From positions 1,612,001 through 1,676,000 of the forward strand of contig CP137327.1 in assembly GCA_033182465.1 (NCBI GenBank): DNA of 64,000 nucleotides, read 5' to 3'. The translations under genes were made by a program, and so were the position numbers. Shown in pieces: positions 54,192 through 64,000 of this stretch. The notes under the pieces were generated by a model. It saw only the letters and a program-made list of their open reading frames with translations. It made no database searches and was not told where the DNA came from. This DNA is from Sanghuangporus weigelae. Its lineage: Eukaryota > Basidiomycota > Agaricomycetes > Hymenochaetales > Hymenochaetaceae. Every line of letters starts with the position of its first letter. The stretch's first letter is position 1.

Positions 54192-56033
54192 GAAATCAAT
54201 AAGAACGGATCAAAAGGACTGTTAGGAATTGTAAAACAACATGAAAACTGGTCAGGAAGGATCCTCCAAATGATACACTCATTCTAATAAGTGAGGTGGA
54301 TGAAATATTCAAGCAGATGTACCAATCAGCAAATGTCAATTGAGAGTCTGAGCTTTGGGGCCACCTTGATACTGTCTATGGAATGGAGCACACTACGTGG
54401 GAGGTCTTAGGAGGAAGGTACATGTTAGGGAGTAGGCCCGGGGTTACACCGGTTCGATCCTTTTGCCTAAGCAGCGGTGTGTTGTGCAGAGGTGACCTTA
54501 TCTACCCACGTCTGGCTGTACCACGCGGTCCCTTACTAGCCTTCTAAGTCGCGGTCCAAGTTAGGGATGCTTTCAGATACGAGGTGATAGTAAAGCAGAT
54601 TGGGATTTCCAAGAGGCGTGATAGTACAAAGCACATAGTAATAGCTGGCTATAGGGCAAGCTTTACACCAGTGTGTTAAGAGGATCGAAAGATGGGGAAA
54701 TGAGGGCCTAATCCTACAACTATTTATGCTCCCAGATATTCCATTTTCCGTCCTATTCCTTACTCATCCTGTTTCCACTTTACTCCACTTTTCTCCACCT
54801 TTCTCCACCATTACATCTGTTCCTTTGTCATCCTGCTGCGCTTTGCTCCACTTTGCTCCAATCTTTGTAAGGTCGTCTCCACTATGACAGAATTCTGTGG
54901 AGTTGCTGACTGAGACAAAGAGGTGGTGTTCCGATGTGAAATGCTCCCCTGTCAGTACTCCATAACGATGTCATTGCCGTCATTGAGTGGCATCTTTGCT
55001 CTTGGAGCGATGTAGGCTGCTCGGTATGTGATTCTTCGGAATTCATCTCGAGGTCCAGCGAGGGTAAGCATAACTCGCACGTCCGTGTTAAGGTGTCGGG
55101 TCGGTGTAGAGTATGGTCCAAGGCATATCATGAACTGCATAAGCTCTGCTGGCGGGTTCTGCTGGGTTCTGGTGACTAGCCATGCTTTGCCTTCATATCG
55201 TATGTCTCAAATGTAATGCCATATCCTTCGTTGTATAAGGAGTTGTAATTGCTTGGTCTCCAGGTTCGCATCTCTCGGTAAATAAAGGTTTGCCTGTATC
55301 ATAGATGCTGGACATGGTGTGTGCAACTCTGGTCTATACCATCCAATCATTCTCCAAGTTATCGGGTTCGCAATTCGAGGGGTCCGAGTTGTGATTGTGA
55401 GTTCCTCTCGTTTCTTGGGTACTATTGGGTTTGGTGGATTGGAATGCATTGTATCTTGAAGGTGTCGCTCGGTTTCGATGTGACAGTCACGCATACCAAC
55501 TGTTGCCGTGTATACTATGTAGTATATTTCATAAAGGACCATGTAAACTCATGCACAGACTTGACAGTGCTGAAATGCCAGTGAGGTCTCCATAAACCTT
55601 ATTAGCCTTTAGCCTTTTAGCGTTTAGGCTTTAGTAGTTGTGCTTCTGGACTTCTAAGAAGTTTGATCACTTCTTTTGATCGAGGTTGCTCTGGTTGCTT
55701 GGTCGGCGGCGTTAGAGTGGTAGTCCGTGGTAATAGGCAGTCGGCGGTGTTAGCTGTTAGCGGGATTACGTATCTGCTTTGGTGCTTCTAGTGCTCGGGT
55801 GGTAACGGGTTACTGTTGCCTAGGCCGTTCAATCGCTTGGGCCTGTGATAGCTGGTTTGGTTACTGGTCGCGTTTGGAAAGCTGATCGTGTGGATCTGCT
55901 GATCGCGTCGATCCTGATGCGAGATTTTGAGCGGATCCTTTCAGTACATGACTGCTCATTAGGCTCAAATGATTTAGAGTAGTCCCTAGCTATGTAAAAT
56001 GTCAACTAACAGATTTAGGTCCCTTTAAGAAGT
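54192..56033 (-). repeat. Old fragment of unit C split by L2
   Basis: 54192-54417 and 55949-56033 align with consecutive parts of C1 (near 10040-10330), for example ACAACATGAAAACTGGTCAGGAAGGATCCTCC shortened to its core GAAAACTGGTCAGGAAGG. It is heavily decayed toward A/T. It was the target for L2 and borders D' on one side and D'' on the other. Confidence 0.7.
54423..55943 (-). mobile_element. L2: second LTR-like unit of family L
   Basis: 1521 bp; plus reading TGTTAGGGAGTAGG...GGATCCTTTCA, the reverse of L1. It has a perfect 5-bp duplication GTACA (54418-54422, 55944-55948). It is similar to L1 along its whole length. The region matching the L1 open frame lies at about 54950-55542 on the minus strand and is broken here. 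Solo LTR; the body of the parent element is not in the window. Confidence 0.86.
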
Positions 56034-56688
56034 TGTTATGAAAATTGTGGTCATCTAATGCAGCACAAGCTAAGACATTTTATACACTGAATTATGCAGC
56101 CAAATCAGGACTATTTCAAAAGACTGCTAAGGCAGAACAGTGGAAGCAATTCTAGAGTGGCAAACTATGGATCAATGGATGAAGACAGGGAGAACCCTAA
56201 TGATTTGCAATTAAGATTATCTAATATGCATATTAGACATACTCCTCTGCCAGAACACAGTCTGACAACTATGGATGATAGAAATGTTGCAAGATGTACG
56301 AAGCTTTTGTAATAAAGGCATTATCAATGTGATGTGACTAGGAGATTTGTACACAAGAACTTGGTATGCACCAATTGTTACTTAGTCTACCAACAAAGCT
56401 GGGTACTCTTGGAATGACTTATGAAGAATTTTATAGAACAATTAGTGACAAGGGAGGCAGACAATGTCAAGATTCAGTATAAGTCTGAACCTTCAGAATG
56501 GACAGAAGACTAACCATTACTAAACTATAGAATGAGTACATACAACTTCAAGGTATCTATCTGGCTTAGCAATAGGGATGTCTATGCACTAAAGGTTGGT
56601 GTGCAAGCTTAGATCAATCAGCATTGGCTCTGGACCTTGTGCAGTCACACAGTAGTAGAAGTGGATTGGCCAGTTTACCTTTGGCCGC
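56034..56688 (+). mobile_element. D'': old D-family LTR fragment, plus orientation
   Basis: Starts TGTTATGAAAATTGTGG and follows the 5' half of the D LTR, including the U3 ORF start (56094 onward, MQPNQDYFKRLLRQNSGSNS against MPNQDYFERLLRQNSGGDS in D). It is strongly A/T-decayed and broken. It is cut by the A3 insertion after the CCGC (56685-56688); the rest would lie beyond the window. Confidence 0.82.
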
Positions 56689-57820
56689 TGTAGCGCACTG
56701 GCCCCTCCTGTGCCAGTACACTCATACTATGGTTCTGTCTGACTGCAGATACCATATCCTAGTGCCGCATACACTTTAGAGTGTGAGGGCATACTTCTAC
56801 TGCACTCAAGACACTATTTGAGCATGTTTCCATCAATTCCAGCACATGTACTGTACTGCGGTGCCCTCCTAAGGCCCAGATCGATTTGCCAATGGCTCTC
56901 CGACACTCAGACAAGTCTGCCGATGACTCTTACCCAGCACCAGGCACTATAGGACACATCCCTCAGTGACTACAGGCTGCCAATCTTATGATTTACTATG
57001 CATACAGCCTTATGGCAACTCTAGATGCCTTTGAGTTGGCCCCCCATGGTGCCGATTGATGTGGCAGACACTCAGACATCCTCAGGTACTCTCGCCAATG
57101 CCTCCTACAGCTTACCAAGCAGTCCCCCATTGCCTAGGGAGCTATATATTGTCGTATGTGCTTATATGCCTCATTATGACGTATCTGCCACCAGTCCGGC
57201 AGTCCCCTGTAGCACTGCCGCTCTGGCCACTCATATTAGTTACTAAGGATCGCCCACACTCTGTATTAAGTGCCGCCGATGCATCGGACACCTCAGGGAC
57301 ACTGACTGATATGCTCTTTATCTCATATACACAATATTAGCCTCTGATCATTGGCTCTGATGTTTCCTGACTTCCCCCTGATGCGGTGAAACTCCTGTGA
57401 ATGGTCTGGTAGCATAGGAGTGTCATAGTTTGAATTGGGGCTGTTCTGTAAGTCAAGACAAGGAGACTAGAAGAGGGTGACCTTGGACGAAAGATAAAGG
57501 GGTTCTGAAGAGATGAGATGTGTTCCAGAGTCAATCTGGAAGGAAGGGGTGAGTTGAGACTTGGAAGGCTGCTGATGTATGCGAGGGTGGAGATTTGGAA
57601 AAGGGGAGAAGTGAAGAAGCAAACAGGAGAAGTCAAAGCAAGGGGGATTGGCAGTGGTGATACAAAGGCTAATGGCTTCCTCCAGGTAATCTAATAGCGG
57701 ATTCGAACCCTGGGGACGGTGAGATGATGAGATGAAGCTTAGAGAGTGATACTCTAAGCAAAGAGTGATACGATAATGATCCTATGCAAGGATCCGATAC
57801 GAACAAGATTTGAGGTGTTA

Positions 57821-57880
57821 TGATGCAAAACAAAGTGTTACAATGCAAAACAAAGCAATACGATGCGGAACAAAGCAATA
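57821..57880. repeat. 20-bp tandem repeat in J
   Basis: Three units of the type CAATGCAAAACAAAGCAATA with a few changes. Nothing else of note in the stretch. Confidence 0.8.
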
Positions 57881-59073
57881 TGCTGAAGGCTCAGATGAGA
57901 TTGAGCGTAGCGAGTGCAGAGATAATAGAGAAGTGTTTCTAGTGGCAACACCAGTCGAACTGATCATACGGGACTTGGGTGCAATGTATGATCAATATTG
58001 TAGGTGGACAATCGGACTAGGTCTGTAGGTGCGATCCTAGCAGGCTAGGGCATTCAATCCTATAGGGAGCGAGCGAGAACGAATTGGGGTAACCAAACAA
58101 GGAAGGGTGATCTGGAGGACTTCCCTAAAGTAGACTGAGACTCTGGTCTACTCTGTGAGAACAGTGATCGGTCAGAATGGGTCCCGCCGGAATGGTCGGG
58201 GTGAACTGTTGGCAGGATGTGATGTGAATGAGCATCTAGGTCTATGCTCCTGTAACTGAGCAACTGGAATCTATCTAAAAGGGAAAAGGGGGAGCAGATA
58301 CACATAGGCAAGATGTAGTACTTAATGATTGTCTAGGCAGACCAATCCAGAGGTGCTGCGGTAAGCCGAGTGAATACTTCGGCGACTTGATCACCTCAGA
58401 GATGAGTCAATGGAGATGGAAGACAAGCTGAGAGTATCCAAGTCACTCCCGGGACGTCCGGACTAGTCTAAACAAGGAAGACAAGACACCCAATGTGGGT
58501 ACTGTGAGCTTCTATGAGTGACAGAGTCAGTCGGGACAGTCTGAGAGGCCTTGGAACAGAAGATGTGTGCGCTGAACAGATCTCTGGTATTTGCTATCTG
58601 AAAACTACAACATCTGGGTGGGTTTTATAGACTATATGGGCCCAAAAACATGTACAAAATGACTGATCTGGGTCTGAGGGAGGATCATGACAAGACGTGA
58701 GGTGAAACGCACAATGAAACCATAAAAAGGGGCATGAAACCGACGAGACAGAAGTCTAGTAGACTACGGGAAACTGTGAAACCGGATGAAATCATAGCAA
58801 GGAGTGTGAAACTGACGCGGTAAGGGTCAGGTGGACTGCAAGGAACTGTGAAACAAAGTGAAAACTGTCCAGGAAGGGTCCTCTGAGCGGTGCACTCAAG
58901 TCCGCAAACAAACTGGATGGAGTGATCAAGCGGATGTACTAATCGGTGAACTCCGATTGGAAGTCTGAACTTCGGAGGCCACTTTGGCAATGTCCGAACA
59001 ATGGAGCACACCTTGTGGAACATCTAGGGTGAAGGTACACAACCGATTGGTACCTCAAAACAGGTCGGAGCGA

Positions 59074-60788
59074 TGTAGACTATCAGACCCTCTTAAGCAG
59101 CAGTGAAGGCGGCTGCGTTCGACCACAGGGAGGCGTTGGCGATGTCAAAGATCAGAGAGGTAAGAAAGGGTGCAACTCGCGGCTAGGCCTCCTAGACAGC
59201 TCGATGCCGTAGCGAACAATTTGACCTGGAAGCACTGCCACCGATTGGAATGGACGTTCGGTCATGGGGGAGAGCTCAATCGTAAAGACTGGAACACGGT
59301 TGATGTATGGAGGGGCGCCGCTGATAGCGCACGGGACGGATGCGCCAACAATCACTAAGAGATTGGTGTCATCGTCGATCTCCACGATGAGAGCTCGGTC
59401 GGCAATTGAGTGTAAGATCTCGGCATTGTGGATAAGTAATAGAGCGATGGCGTCGACGGGTTGTGCAGGCGTTGGCGACCACCAGGGGAGTGATGTCCTC
59501 GCCGATCACTAAGAGGAGAACTCAGTCGGCAATCACTTGTATGGTCTTGGCGTCGTGGATAAGTAGTAGAGCTACGGCGTTGTCAGGTTGCAAACATCCG
59601 TGATCACCAGAAGAGCGACAGTGTCGCCGATTGTCAAGAGGGCGATGGCGTTGCCGACTCTCAGGACCCGGGTTAACCCTGCTGATCTCCTGCACAGTGG
59701 CAGGGAAGCACGTGACCCTAATATTACCTAAATAAGAGCGGAGTCTTGGATCGGCGCGTGATCCTCGGCGGAGGCGATAGGGAGCAAAGCGACTAACAGA
59801 GAAGAGAGGAGTGCACTTGCATCTATTCTGGACTTCTATTGGACACTACATACATAAGGTCTATATATACTGGGGAATACTGGTGACGAGTGTAACAGAG
59901 GTGGCGACGGTAACGGCGCATCACAGGCGCGCGATCGGTGCGGGCTCAAAGATCGGGGTGCGCCGCTAAGCTGCCAAGACACGGGCGCGCGCCGATTGGG
60001 TTGGCAGTGATTGGTGTGGCACATCACATCATCGGGCATGCTCGGATCGCTAAGTGGTCGCACCATACAAATATGAAATGTCAGGGGAGTCAATAATACT
60101 AAAGTGGGGAATACGCTAGTGGCCGCCGCGTCCGACACCAGACTCAGTGTGCAAAGTGGCATAGTATGAACATAAAACATGGTACCTTGGACCTTGTAAA
60201 ACCTCCAGCCGACGTCAGGTAAACCAATTGATGGGAGCCGACGAACATTCGAGTGGCTGTACGGTTCGATATACTTCCTCCGCTGTAGCGGATACATCTG
60301 CCGCAACGTTCCAGGCGCCTGCATATTAGAAGACGCAGCTGGCCAAGTGCATTCGGTTTGGAAAGTCTGGAGGATCTGGGTACCTTGTCTATGATGCCAA
60401 GATGGTTTGGGGAGGCCGCCCAGAGATGCGAAGCGGCGACGCCAGGCACACGGAAAGAGGCAACTGAAGACGTGACGGTACATCGGCAGTGCGGAGCAGC
60501 AGCGGTCCGACAGATGTCACCAGTCTGCTTGAACTGATGCCTGAAGTAACTTCATTTTCCTTGATTGTCTGGAGGCTTGCCTGAGGGTGCCTGGTTCGAG
60601 AGAGGCTGAACCCGCTTTCGAATGAGGGGAGTCGGTGGCCCTATTGGTCAAGCGGCGACTTGAGGAGCGGCGATCGGATAGTCATAAGGAGCGGCGGAGG
60701 TGTAGCGGTCGCCACACGATGGTATACTGTACAGAGTACTGAGGGGCCTGTACCGATGTACCGGTACAGGCAGGTGCGGCGCACTACA
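59074..60788 (-). mobile_element. K: solo-LTR-like unit in C2
   Basis: 1715 bp, plus reading TGTAGACTATC...GCGCACTACA, flanked by GCGA (59070-59073) and GTGA (60789-60792), one transition apart. On the minus strand it begins TGTAGTGCGC, close to the TGTAGCGCAC of A and C. It is the only copy in the window. Imperfect internal repeats of 80-110 bp occur at about 59370-59690. Open frames on the minus strand (59152-59385 and 59836-60483) are noted, but without copies for comparison I cannot say they are coding. Confidence 0.78.
59370..59690. repeat. Degenerate internal repeats in K
   Basis: Recurring text such as GTGGATAAGTAGTAGAGC, GATCACTAAGAGG and GAGCGAYGGCGT appears three to four times with drift. 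It may be a decayed coding or spacer repeat. Confidence 0.5.
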
Positions 60789-61051
60789 GTGATCCCTGGT
60801 GGTGTGAAACGTTGATGAGAAGATCTAGGGCCTTGTCAGGAGTCTGGGTCCAGGCTTTGGAGTGCCGATATCCATTTGGATGACTAAAGTGGTGGTTGGT
60901 GAATGGTAGTGTGACAAAGTATGGACAAATGAGATATGGCGTGACGCCTGTGGTGCAGTATTAGCGGGTCTTCGGGGTCTTGGAAGGTGACATATGTGCA
61001 AGGGAAGGTGGAATGGCGTGAACTGAAATATGTACAAAGTCTCGGGTGCGT

Positions 61052-62496
61052 TGTATGATCAATAGGGTGGGTGGACGATCGGACTAGGTCTGTAGGTGCG
61101 ATCCTAGCAGACTAGGGCATTCAATCCTATAGGGAGTGAGCGAGAACGAATCGGGGAAACCAAACAAAGAAGGGTGATCCAGAAGACTCCCCTGAGATAG
61201 ACCGAGACTCCGGCCTACTCTGTGGGAACCGTGGATAGTCGGGATACCTCCGGCCGGAATGGCCGGTGTGAACAATCTAAAAAGGGAAGAAAAGGGGGAG
61301 TGAATACACGTAGGCAAGATGTGATACTCAATGGTTGTCTAGGGAGACCAATCCGGATGTGCTGCAGTGAACCAAGTGAATACTTCGGCGACTTGATCAC
61401 CTTGGAGATGAGTCGACGAAGAAAGAAGACAAGCTGAGAGTATCCGAGTCACCCCTGGGACGTCCGGACTAGTCTAGACAAGGAAGACGAGACACTCAAG
61501 GCAGGTACTGCGGCTTTCTATGAATGACAGGGACGGTTGGGACGGTCTGAGAGGCTTTGAAATAGAGGATGTGTGCACTGAACAGATCTCTGGTATTCGC
61601 TATCTAAAAACTACGACATCTGGACAGGTTTTATAGACTATGGGGGTCCAAAACATGTACAAAACGACTGATCTGGGACTGGGGTAGGATCATGACAAGA
61701 CGTGAGGTGAAACGCACAATGAAACCACAACAGGGAGCATGAAACCGACGAGACAGAAGTCTGGTGAACTACAGGAAACTGTGAAACAAGATAAAATCAT
61801 AACAAGGAGTGTGAAACTGATGCGATAAGGGTCAGACGGACTGCAAGGAACTGTGAAACAACATGAAAACTGTCCAGGAAGGGTCCTCTGAACCACGCAT
61901 CCAAGTCGGTGAACAAACCGGACGGAGTGATCGAACGAATGTACTAATCGGCGAACTCCAGTTGGAAGTCTGAACCTCGGAGGCCACTTTGGGAAAGTCC
62001 GAACAATGGAGCGCACCTTGTGGAACGTCTAGGATGAAGGTATGCGACCTTTGGGTACCTCGAAACAGGTTGGAACGGTCCCTGGCAGTGTGAAACGCTG
62101 ATAAAAAGGCCTAGGGTCCCTTCAGGAGTCTGGGCCCAGGCTTCGGAGTGCCGATATCCACTCGGGTGACTGAGGCGGAGGTCGGTGAGTGGTAGTGTGA
62201 CAAAGTATGGACAACGAAATATGGCGTGGCGCCTATCGCGCAGTATTAGCGGGTCTTCGGGGTCTCAGAATGTGACATATGTGCAAAGGAAAGTGAAATG
62301 GTGTGAGCCAAGATATGTACAAAGTCTCGGGTGCGTCCTAAGGTATGGCGGAGCACTCGGAAGGATCAAATCGAGTTGTATACACCCTTTGTGACTGTTG
62401 GAGTCACTCGGGCAGCTGATACACCAGTGTGTTAGACATTGGTGAAGTATGTACAATACTCGACCGCTGATGCCCAGAATAGCGGTGTGCACTACA
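61052..62496 (-). mobile_element. C3: family C unit inserted in C2
   Basis: 1445 bp, TGTATGATCA...GTGCACTACA, flanked by GCGT (61048-61051) and GTGT (62497-62500), one transition apart. A C unit inside a C unit; its own equivalent site (near 62330, CGGGTGCGTCCTAAGG) shows the unbroken target. Confidence 0.86.
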
Positions 62497-62853
62497 GTGT
62501 CCTAAGATATGGTGAAGCACTCAGAAGGATCGAATTGAGTTGTATATACTCCTCACGACTGTTGGAGTTGCTTGGGCAGCTGATGCACCACTGTGTTGGA
62601 CACTGGTGAAGTATGTACAATACTTGTCTGCTGACACATAGAATAGCGGTGTGCGCTACAGTGACTGCAGGGCAGAGGATGCAAGACGTATGGCACAGAA
62701 CTATTGTATATTCTAAGGAGACAAGAGAGTCAAGTGAGTACAGAGTGAGTCGAGTAGAACTGCAACTGTAGCTAGCTGAAGAGACCAAGCTGGACTGGAA
62801 CTGGGCTTCTAGTCTGTACTGAACTGCCCTCCCAACTACACAAGTAGCACGCC

Positions 62854-62861
62854 TATTTATA
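62854..62861 (-). promoter_or_regulatory. TATA box of unit J
   Basis: TATAAATA on the minus strand, followed by GGCGTGCTACTTGTGTAGTTGGGAGGG. The B1 context is closely comparable (TATAAATATAGCACGACTCTCGTAGTGG). Confidence 0.55.
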
Positions 62862-62895
62862 ACATCGTCTGCACCTGATCCTTTGAAGCATCAGG

Positions 62896-63023
62896 GAGCA
62901 TAACAAAGAGAAATCAGAAGGCATATCACAAGGGTAAGCATGGAAACAAATGGCGAGGTGAGCATAACAAGGAGAAATTGGAAGGCATATCGCAAGGGTA
63001 AGCATGAAGAACAAATGGTGAAC
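62896..63023. repeat. 64-bp tandem duplication in J
   Basis: Two head-to-tail units, each starting GAGCATAACAA and containing AAGGCATATC and AAGGGTAAGCATG. It lies downstream of the TATA box in plus coordinates, so in the U3 side of the minus-sense LTR, where enhancer duplications often occur. Confidence 0.8.
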
Positions 63024-63517
63024 TGAGTATATTGGGTGGGCATAAGGGTCGTAGAGCATAAAACAAAATATCGAGCGCACGTAAAGAGCGCAACATGTTG
63101 GATTGGTCGAGAGACGTCAGGGATTGGCTCCGAGTCCTATGGTCCAGCTCTTTGATTTGGCAAGTGATAGGACGAGTTGGCCAAGCTGTCCTCTGTAGGG
63201 CTGATCGGTCAGCTCAAACATCGGAAGCAAGCCCTCATTGGATTCTCGAGTACCACATGCATGTCCCCACTTACAAATTGATTGAGGGTAGTTTGAGTAG
63301 CCGTTTCCACTTTCAAATGAGTTGATCCGCATAGGATCTCGCTGTTACGATGTGGAACCCAGTGGAACACGTATCACGTGCCCAAATCTGGACTTAGCAT
63401 GTCAGAACTCTCTTCAGTGACAGCCTCCATTAGACCATGTATGGAAGGTAGGCATATGGTACATTGGCATGCCAAGCTGCTGACTTGTGCCATCAAGCCC
63501 AACTCCATGGCACCCGT

Positions 63518-64000
63518 TGTAGCGCACTGGCTCCTCCTGTGCCAGTACACTCATACTATGGCTCCCTCTTACTGCAGATACCATATCCCAGCACTGCCGA
63601 CACCTGAGAGTGTGAGGGCACACTCCTATTACACTCGGGACATCATTTGAGCACGTATCCATTGATTCCAGCACATGTACTGTACTGCGGCGCCCTCCTA
63701 TGACCCAAATTGATCCGCCGATGGCTCCCCGACACTCAGACAGGTCCGCCGACAGCTCCTACCCAGCACCAGGCACTATAGGACACATCCCTCAGTGACT
63801 ACGTGCCGCCGATCTTATGATTTACCATACGTACAGCCGTGCGGCGACTCTGGATGCCTCCGAGTCGGCCCCCCTTGGCGCTGATCAATGCGGCGGACAC
63901 TCAGACATCCTCAGGTACCCTCGCCGACGCCTCCTACAGCTTACCAAGCAGTCCCCCATTGTCTAGGGAGCTATATATTGTCATATGTGCTTACATGCCT
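63518..64000 (+). mobile_element. A4: family A unit in A3, runs off the window
   Basis: Starts TGTAGCGCACTGGCTCC after CCGT (63514-63517) and follows A2 closely to the window end (over 480 bp, few differences). The right end and second target copy are not visible. Confidence 0.83.

Larger units (their letters stand above)
57985..62660 (-). mobile_element. C2: family C unit in J, carrying K and C3
   Basis: Net about 1508 bp. Ends TGTATGATCA...GTGCGCTACA. The flanks are GCAA (57981-57984) and GTGA (62661-62664), explainable as two different decay products of GCGA. Pieces 57985-59073, 60793-61051 and 62501-62660 align in order with C1. It has a TATAAAA box on the minus strand near 58622. Confidence 0.84.
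57387..63416 (-). mobile_element. J: solo-LTR-like unit, distant relative of B, in A3
   Basis: Net about 1350 bp (57387-57984 and 62665-63416). Ends TGAAACTCCTGTG...CTCTCTTCA resemble those of B. It is flanked by GCGG (57383-57386) and GTGA (63417-63420), which can both derive from a CpG-containing site; A2 shows GCGG at the intact place. A TATAAATA box lies on the minus strand at 62854-62861. Two short tandem repeats lie within it. No coding body. Confidence 0.8.
56689..64000 (+). mobile_element. A3: family A unit split by J and A4
   Basis: Starts TGTAGCGCACTGG after CCGC in D''. Pieces 56689-57386 and 63421-63517 align with consecutive parts of A2. J lies between them and A4 follows; the remainder is outside the window. 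It is more decayed than A4, in keeping with the nesting order. Confidence 0.82.

Noticed and set aside
57685-57715. tRNA-like B box (GGGTTCGAATCC on the minus strand)
   Set aside because: No A box, acceptor stem or paired T arm can be found around it, so it is neither a tRNA nor a clear SINE head.
59836-60483. 215-codon frame in K as a firm gene
   Set aside because: Single copy in the window, rich in Pro/Ser/His without any domain; cannot be told from chance.
1-64000. CRISPR arrays, operons, riboswitches, bacterial terminators
   Set aside because: None seen; the content is eukaryotic (fungal) retroelements.

Overview
The window reads as a transposon-only block from a basidiomycete fungus, most likely an agaricomycete with a large repeat-rich genome. 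The basis is the families present: chromodomain Ty3/gypsy elements, one Ty1/copia element, long LTRs, and palindromic TA-target MITEs. I see no host gene, tRNA, rRNA or CRISPR array in 64 kb. The species cannot be named from this sequence.

Left part (1-15121). G1 is a plus-strand chromovirus whose 5' end lies outside the window. It carries a solo-LTR-like unit (A1) and ends in a 3' LTR at 7296-7751. G1 sits inside G2, a minus-strand relative of the same family (7752-15121), which itself carries two more solo-LTR-like units, C1 and B1.

Middle (15256-54191). One old LTR of the D family (D', about 1.5 kb net) has been stretched over almost 39 kb by insertions. G3, a minus-strand chromovirus with both LTRs, carries the ORF-bearing unit L1. 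E, a gag-protease element, contains D and F. D is a young 12.2-kb chromovirus (27526-39727) that looks whole, with 1539-bp LTRs about 0.2% different. F is a broken copia element (42023-51155). A palindromic MITE sits in F, B2 sits in that MITE, and A2 sits in B2. A second palindromic MITE lies further along in D'.

Right part (54192-64000). An old fragment of C carries L2 and another D-family LTR (D''). D'' holds A3, A3 holds J and A4, J holds a C copy (C2), and C2 holds K and a further C copy (C3). Insertion is five levels deep.

Main points of interest: (1) D has a 303-codon ORF in the U3 part of each LTR and an extra ORF upstream of gag with an N-terminal membrane segment and coiled coils. 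(2) The unrelated LTR unit L also carries an ORF upstream of its TATA-like box. (3) Units A, B, C, J and K make 4-bp target duplications that nearly all have CpG, or its decay products TpG/CpA, at the centre. (4) The two MITEs are long palindromes of one superfamily. (5) The LTR divergences of E and its guest F contradict their nesting order. All coordinates of termini and target duplications were read by eye.
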